This document shows positions 51,475 through 55,517 of a DNA stretch of 55,517 bases, one piece after another. How positions within the stretch are numbered: the stretch's first letter is position 1; the number at the start of each line of letters is the position of its first letter. Both the position numbers and the translations under genes were made by a program. This DNA comes from Chloroflexota bacterium (GTDB lineage Bacteria > Chloroflexota > Anaerolineae > Promineifilales > Promineifilaceae). Location of the stretch: the NCBI GenBank assembly GCA_029559155.1, contig JAKQCM010000347.1, positions 1-55,517 of the forward strand, written 5' to 3'. The notes below the pieces were generated by a model. The model searched no databases and had not been told where the DNA came from. It saw only the letters and a list, made by a program, of their open reading frames with translations.

Positions 51475-51711
51475 TTATTGAGCTATGGCTTCGTAACTTC
51501 TCTTTGGAATCACGTTTTGGGCTTGTGGCCCTTTACCGCGATCGATCAAGACATATTCAACGCGATCCCCTTCATACAAATTACGATACCCATCTCCTTC
51601 GATTGCCGAATAATGAACAAAGATTTCCTGCCCACCATCATCGGGATTGATGAAACCGTAACCTTTCAAACGACTAAACCATTTAACGACACCCGTGCTT
51701 TTGTTGTTCAT
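51475..51711 (-). CDS. Cold shock protein (CspA family)
   Basis: A 78-residue single cold-shock domain that binds single-stranded RNA and DNA. RNP1 is KGYGFINPD and RNP2 is EIFVHYSAI; the N-terminal GVVKWFSRLKGYGF is standard. ATG 51711 has a perfect GGAGG upstream. A leader of up to 246 bases lies between it and the acetyltransferase gene (51712-51957). It contains TTGACA (51866-51871, minus strand) with only a weak -10, and no clear cold-shock leader could be assigned. Confidence 0.95.
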   Translation of the reverse strand: MNNKSTGVVKWFSRLKGYGFINPDDGGQEIFVHYSAIEGDGYRNLYEGDRVEYVLIDRGKGPQAQNVIPKRSYEAIAQ

Positions 51712-51957
51712 TCGTACCTCCAACCATTTCTATGACAAACGGGCGGGTAGGCGGCAACCTGTAATAAAATGAAAGCACCATCTAAGCTAGTTTTAGAATG
51801 GCGCTTATGAGTTGACTACAACTACCGATTTCCCTCGCACTTCAGTTTGCCTACTCATTTACTTCTGTCAATGGTAATAGTTAACCTTTTTTTGCGGGGT
51901 GCGTCCATCAAAGAGGCGTGAAAGAATTTCAAAAAAAGCGTGATGGCAAGCGCTAAT

Positions 51958-52686
51958 TCAGATAGGCGGGGGCTTTAAAACGGCTTGCAACAACAGATTG
52001 ACAGTCCCAGTGTCGCGGAAACCCACACTTTCGGCCAATTGGATGGAGGCGCTGTTTTGCGCGGCCACCAGGTAGAGGGGGATACGGCCGTTTCCCAACA
52101 CATACTCCGCCATCGCCGCCACCACACTTTGCCCCAAGCCCTGCCGCCGGTGCGATAAATCCGTATTCACCGAAATTTCCGCGTAGCGCGGCGACTGCCA
52201 GTTCAGACCGGCCGCCGCCACCACCTCACCTGTTTCCTGGGAGCGTACGATGAAGCGCGGCAGGCCATTGGGACCTGTGGATTGGGCTACCAGCACGTTG
52301 ATGATCGGCTCAAACCGTCGCGGCTGTAGGGCGAACATCCGCAGCGTTTCCTCTGTTTGCACGTCGAAGAGAGCGTGCAGCAGCGGGCCGTATTTTTCTG
52401 GGCTGAAGAGGATAACGGCCGTTCCCGGGGCCATCGCGCTGTAAATCGCATCCGCACTGGCCGCCAGATCGCCAATGGGCAGGCGCAGCGTCACCAGCGG
52501 GCGGAATAAATCCATGCCCGTGCGTGCAAACGCCAGATAACCGGTCGGACGTTCGGCGTTTTCGGGATAAACCACCAGGTTTGTTTTGTCGTCGGGATGG
52601 TAAAAGGCGTAATAATCGGCCACAGCATCTTCAGCGCGCTCACTGAGCAGCGGCCGGATGGCGCGGCGCAAATCAGACAGAAGCAT
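51958..52686 (-). CDS. GNAT-family N-acetyltransferase
   Basis: A 242-residue protein. The acetyl-CoA-binding motif is LSHRRQGLGQSVVAAMAEYVL (about residues 190-210; R-x-x-G-x-G), in a C-terminal GNAT domain (about 125-240). The N-terminal half (DYYAFYHPDDKTNLVVYPEN) is a second, degenerate GNAT-like or unrelated domain. The substrate is unknown. The gene starts inside the end of the nucleoside phosphorylase gene (14-base overlap), so the two are coupled. Confidence 0.82.
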   Translation of the reverse strand: MLLSDLRRAIRPLLSERAEDAVADYYAFYHPDDKTNLVVYPENAERPTGYLAFARTGMDLFRPLVTLRLPIGDLAASADAIYSAMAPGTAVILFSPEKYGPLLHALFDVQTEETLRMFALQPRRFEPIINVLVAQSTGPNGLPRFIVRSQETGEVVAAAGLNWQSPRYAEISVNTDLSHRRQGLGQSVVAAMAEYVLGNGRIPLYLVAAQNSASIQLAESVGFRDTGTVNLLLQAVLKPPPI

Positions 52687-53437
52687 TTAATTCTCCGAGC
52701 TGGAAGTTTACCAGCGTGTGCAGGGCCGCTTCAATGGCAGCGGATACGGCCGTTGCGACCACTTCTTCATGCGAGGCAAACGTATCCGCGCTTTCCGGCT
52801 TTTCCAGCACTGACCCATTCACGACCAAAATGGCGGCTGTGCGTATTCTGCGCAAACTGCCCACCAGAAACAAAGCTGCGCATTCCATTTCCACCGCCAG
52901 CACATTGGCCGCCGACAGCGCGGCATAACTGGGCGCAAATGGCGTGGCGCTGCCGGCAAAAAACGCGTCTCGCGTCAGCACAATGCCTTGGTGATTGGCC
53001 TGGCCGCCAGCCTGCACAGTCTGGCGCAATGTCTGTGTCAGGTCCAGATCGGCGATGGCGGGGTAGCCGGGTGGGGCCGCTTCACGGCCGTAACCCGTAT
53101 GCTGCACCGCCGCCGTAACAACAACCAGATCGCCGGGGTGAACGGCCGTTTGCAAACTGCCGCACGTGCCTACCCGCACCAGAATACGCGCCCCGGCCAT
53201 GATAAGCTCCTCAAATGCAATCGCCGCGCCCGGCGCGCCAATGCCATGCGAACAAACGGCCAGCGGCAAACCCTGAAACGTTCCCTGGTAGCTGTGATAT
53301 TCACGCTGCTGCGCCAGACACACGGCGTCGTCCAGATATCCGGCGATCTGGGCGGCGCGCGCCGGATCGCCACAGGTGAGTACGGCCGTTGGCAAACTAT
53401 CCGGCAGCAGACCGGTATGCGGTAACTTCTGAGGCAT
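52673..53437 (-). CDS. Nucleoside phosphorylase (uridine/purine type)
   Basis: A 254-residue enzyme of the PNP/UDP family that splits nucleosides with phosphate. The features are LTCGDPARA (about residue 20), REYHSYQGTFQGLPLAVCSHGIGAPG (about 45-70, phosphate and ribose contacts), GARILVRVGTCGSLQ (about 82-96) and VEMECAALFLVGS (about 175). The acidic base region ALILVVNGSVLEKPE-like segment (NGSVLEKPESADTF) follows. It resembles uridine phosphorylases most, but specificity is not certain. It is upstream of the acetyltransferase gene. A heptamer-repeat hairpin precedes it. Confidence 0.88.
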   Translation of the reverse strand: MPQKLPHTGLLPDSLPTAVLTCGDPARAAQIAGYLDDAVCLAQQREYHSYQGTFQGLPLAVCSHGIGAPGAAIAFEELIMAGARILVRVGTCGSLQTAVHPGDLVVVTAAVQHTGYGREAAPPGYPAIADLDLTQTLRQTVQAGGQANHQGIVLTRDAFFAGSATPFAPSYAALSAANVLAVEMECAALFLVGSLRRIRTAAILVVNGSVLEKPESADTFASHEEVVATAVSAAIEAALHTLVNFQLGELNASV

Positions 53438-53457
53438 AATTTATATTTCTAACATGA

Positions 53458-53519
53458 GGAGATTGGAAATTGGAGATTAGAGATCAGAGACTGGCTCAAT
53501 CTCTAATCTCTAATCTCCT
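53458..53519. repeat. Heptamer-repeat hairpin, copy 5
   Basis: Units GGAGATT, GGAAATT, GGAGATT and AGAGAT (53458-53485) are followed after a short spacer by AATCTCT units ending in AATCTCC (53499-53518). The arms are reverse complements with few mismatches. It occupies most of the 104-base gap between the phosphorylase and aldo/keto reductase genes, both on the minus strand. Confidence 0.82.
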
Positions 53520-53541
53520 GTAGGCTATTTAATCCGCGTTC

Positions 53542-54546
53542 CTAAGCTAATTGGAAGTCCATACCCTTGGGCTTATTGCCCAGCACGGCATCGATCTTCG
53601 CCATGACATCGTCATCTAACTGGGCCACGATGTCCATCGCTTTCATGTTTTCCGTCACCTGTGCGGGACGGGACGCGCCAGTGATCACTGTGCTGACGTT
53701 GGGATTCTTCACGCACCAGGCGATAGCTAACTGGGCCATGCTCACGCCGAGATCGTCGGCTACGGCCGTTAACTCCCGCGTCGTGGCTATCCGTTTTTGC
53801 CCTTCTTCGCTTTCCATCATCCGCCGCAGCCACTCGTACCCCTTCAGCTTCATGCGCGAATCATCCGGGATGCCCGCGTTGTACTTACCGGTCAAAATAC
53901 CGGAAGCCAGCGGCGACCAGATGGTCGTGCCCAGGCCAATCGTTTCATACAAACGAGCGTACTCCACTTCGACTGTGTGGCGGTGGAACATGTTGTACTG
54001 CGGCTGTTCCATCGTCGGCGGAATGAGGTTATACTGCCGCGCCACGCTGTACGCTTCCATTAACTGCTGCGCCGACCATTCCGACGTGCCCCAATAAAAG
54101 ACCTTGCCCTGATGGATCAGCTCGGTCATGGTTCGCACCACTTCCTCCATCGGCACGTTGGGGTCTGGACGGTGGCAAAAATAGAGGTCCAGGTAATCGA
54201 CTTGCAGCCGTTCCATCGCCTGATGGGCTGCCTCGAAAATGTGCTTGCGGCTGAGGCCCTGCTGGGTGGGTTTGGCGTTGGGCACACTGCCCCACAGCAC
54301 TTTGCTGGAAACGATATAACTGTCACGACGCCAGCCGGCCTTTTTTAGCGCCGCGCCCATGACCGTTTCAGCCTGTCCCTGGGCATATACTTCGGCGTTG
54401 TCGAAGAAATTAACGCCCACGTCGTATGCGGCCGACATAATTTCGACAGCGGCATCGATATCAACCTGATTGCCAAATGTCACCCACGCGCCAAACGAGA
54501 GGGCGCTAACTTGCAAGCCTGATTTACCTAAGCGACGGTATTCCAT
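53542..54546 (-). CDS. Aldo/keto reductase (Kv-beta/YghZ type)
   Basis: A 334-residue NADPH-dependent TIM-barrel oxidoreductase. The N-terminus is [21 protein letters not shown]. The catalytic tetrad is visible: Asp in [15 protein letters not shown] (with Tyr, about residues 50-58), Lys in [10 protein letters not shown] (about 83) and His in [11 protein letters not shown] (about 120). The C-terminal cofactor-binding part has [15 protein letters not shown]. It belongs to the group related to potassium-channel beta subunits. The physiological carbonyl substrate is unknown. Confidence 0.92.
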   Translation of the reverse strand: MEYRRLGKSGLQVSALSFGAWVTFGNQVDIDAAVEIMSAAYDVGVNFFDNAEVYAQGQAETVMGAALKKAGWRRDSYIVSSKVLWGSVPNAKPTQQGLSRKHIFEAAHQAMERLQVDYLDLYFCHRPDPNVPMEEVVRTMTELIHQGKVFYWGTSEWSAQQLMEAYSVARQYNLIPPTMEQPQYNMFHRHTVEVEYARLYETIGLGTTIWSPLASGILTGKYNAGIPDDSRMKLKGYEWLRRMMESEEGQKRIATTRELTAVADDLGVSMAQLAIAWCVKNPNVSTVITGASRPAQVTENMKAMDIVAQLDDDVMAKIDAVLGNKPKGMDFQLA

Positions 54547-54703
54547 GTTAAACTCCTTTTGGGAAAAATACGGTAAAGTTGTTGAGTGCGAGTTTACTAG
54601 ACTTCAAGGGGTCTTCGCAACCCAATCCACCGGAAACAGAGCCGATACTTGGCAAACGTTTAATGAATCGTTACCCCAAGCAACCGGCTAACGAGACATA
54701 GAG

Positions 54704-55517
54704 ATGATGAGTAGTAAGAATCGGAAAAGAAACCCTTATTGGCGGCTGTTGGCGACGTATCTGAAACCGCACGGCCGTTTGGTGACCCTCTTGAGTGTGC
54801 TGGTGGTCGGCGGCATTGCCTTGCAGCTTATCAATCCGCAGTTGGTGCGGCGGTTTCTGGATGGCGTGGAGACCGGGAAAAGCCTGCAGGAGTTGGTGGG
54901 CACGGCCGTTCTCTTCACCGCCCTGGCCATCATCGCCCAGGCCGCCCGGCTGGCCGCCGCCTACGTTGGCGAAGTGGTCGCCTGGAGCGCCACCAACGAC
55001 CTGCGCGCCGACCTGGCCCTCCACTGCCTGCGCCTGGACATGTCCTTCCACAAAGCCTACAAGCCTGGCGAACTCATCGAGCGCGTCGACGGCGACGTCA
55101 ACCAACTGGCTAACTTTTTCTCGCAGCTCGTCATCCAGTTGGTGAGTAACTTTTTGCTGATGGTGGGCGTGATGGCGCTGCTGTGGCTGGTGGACTGGCG
55201 CGTGGGCGCGACCATCACCCTGCTGGGCGTGGCGGGCCTGGTGGCCCTCAACCTGATCAACAAGCGGCTGGTGCCGCGCTGGCAGGCGCTGCGCCAAACC
55301 AGTTCCGACCTGTTCGGTTACCTGGAGGAGTGGCTGGGCGGCACGGAGGAAATCCAGACCAGCGCCGCCGCGCCGTTTATGATGCGGCGGCTGGTGGGCC
55401 TGCTGCGCGAGCGTTGGGACCGGATGCACCGGGCCATGCGCCTGAACCTGGGCGTGATGACCCTGCCCATCCTGATGCCGGCGCTGGCCTACATCGCCGC
55501 CTACATCTGGGGAACCA
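54704..55517 (+). CDS. ABC exporter, transmembrane part (3' partial)
   Basis: The frame starts at ATG 54704 (or 54707) and stays open to the window edge, giving 271 residues. It is the N-terminal transmembrane domain of a type IV ABC exporter: helices near residues 20-42, 60-82, 130-165 and 245-270, with the family segments NDLRADLALHCLRLDMSFHK, GELIERVDGDVNQLANFFS and WLGGTEEIQTSAAAPFMMRR. The nucleotide-binding domain should lie beyond the edge. Such proteins export lipids, peptides or drugs; the substrate is unknown. It is divergent from the aldo/keto reductase gene. Confidence 0.88.
   Translation, partial: MMSSKNRKRNPYWRLLATYLKPHGRLVTLLSVLVVGGIALQLINPQLVRRFLDGVETGKSLQELVGTAVLFTALAIIAQAARLAAAYVGEVVAWSATNDLRADLALHCLRLDMSFHKAYKPGELIERVDGDVNQLANFFSQLVIQLVSNFLLMVGVMALLWLVDWRVGATITLLGVAGLVALNLINKRLVPRWQALRQTSSDLFGYLEEWLGGTEEIQTSAAAPFMMRRLVGLLRERWDRMHRAMRLNLGVMTLPILMPALAYIAAYIWGT

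Larger units (their letters stand above)
1..55517. repeat. Dispersed palindromic octamer ACGGCCGT
   Basis: About 120 copies were counted by eye over the window. Chance expectation for this base composition is one or two. Copies occur in all three codon phases (read as TAV, NGR/DGR or RPF/RPL), in intergenic DNA and in a terminator. They are few or absent in highly conserved genes (nuoD, nuoB, nuoC, nuoH, nuoK, rplS, the cold shock gene) and dense in variable ones (fahA, DUF2804, amidohydrolase). Representative copies are at about 139, 3406, 28362, 36667, 41622 and 49978. Confidence 0.9.

Noticed and set aside
51866-51871. TTGACA as the -35 of the cold shock gene
   Set aside because: No acceptable -10 occurs at 16-18 bases, so it was not listed as a promoter.
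54671-55429. 252-residue minus-strand frame rich in Gln and His
   Set aside because: It lies opposite the ABC exporter, which has clear family motifs and membrane helices in the plus frame.

Overview
The window looks like a piece of a bacterial chromosome from the phylum Chloroflexota, probably class Anaerolineae. This is an inference from gene content and protein signatures: a 14-gene nuo complex I locus with long NuoG and NuoL, a dnaG-rpoD pair whose primase has a CFGAC-type zinc site, a cargo-like DUF4157 protein of the kind found with contractile injection systems, DUF2804, and many short tandem-repeat hairpins. Base composition is moderately GC-rich and coding density is high. No phage, insertion sequence or CRISPR array is visible.

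Layout. 1-4400 (+): the 3' part of a DUF4157 protein, a HEAT-repeat protein, an Lgt-family membrane protein and a DUF72 protein. 4483-22544 (-): the complete nuoA-N set, transcribed right to left, interrupted between nuoM and nuoN by a metallophosphoesterase and a molybdopterin oxidoreductase. 22796-26537 (-): rpoD and dnaG. 26700-28973 (+): a BaiN/HI0933 flavoprotein and a DUF2804 protein. 28995-36705 (-): a J-domain-like coiled-coil protein, a YtcJ-type amidohydrolase, aroE, aroA, a SEC-C protein, a HAD hydrolase and a DUF368 (PopT-type) carrier. 36971-41610 (+): a 65-residue protein, fumarylacetoacetase, a DedA protein, rplS, a class I glutamine amidotransferase-like hydrolase, murI and tRNA-Pro(CGG). 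41832-42929 (-): a luciferase-like monooxygenase. 43389-51001 (+): a solute-binding lipoprotein paired with a hybrid histidine kinase, a GbsR/MarR regulator with an NAD(P)-binding protein, a CoxM-like FAD protein, rnpB and a low-molecular-weight phosphatase. 50998-54546 (-): a response regulator, a cold shock protein, an acetyltransferase, a nucleoside phosphorylase and an aldo/keto reductase. 54704-end (+): the N-terminal half of an ABC exporter.

Two sequence-level patterns dominate and are not explained by the genes. First, the palindrome ACGGCCGT occurs about 120 times by hand count (roughly one per 460 bases, where one or two are expected by chance), in coding and non-coding DNA, often inside longer symmetry approaching GGAAACGGCCGTTTCC. 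It resembles the HIP1 octamer of cyanobacteria in behaviour but not in sequence. Second, a family of heptamer (GGAGATT/GGAGACT) tandem repeats occurs at five places. Four are intergenic, with a forward array followed by its reverse complement so that the RNA could fold into a long hairpin; one lies in frame inside aroE. Two gene stop codons are made by the repeat itself.

Several promoters could be read with a shared TTGC-type -35 and correct spacing (rnpB, tRNA-Pro, rplS, nuoA). The GbsR/MarR gene has a consensus promoter overlapped by an inverted-repeat operator.
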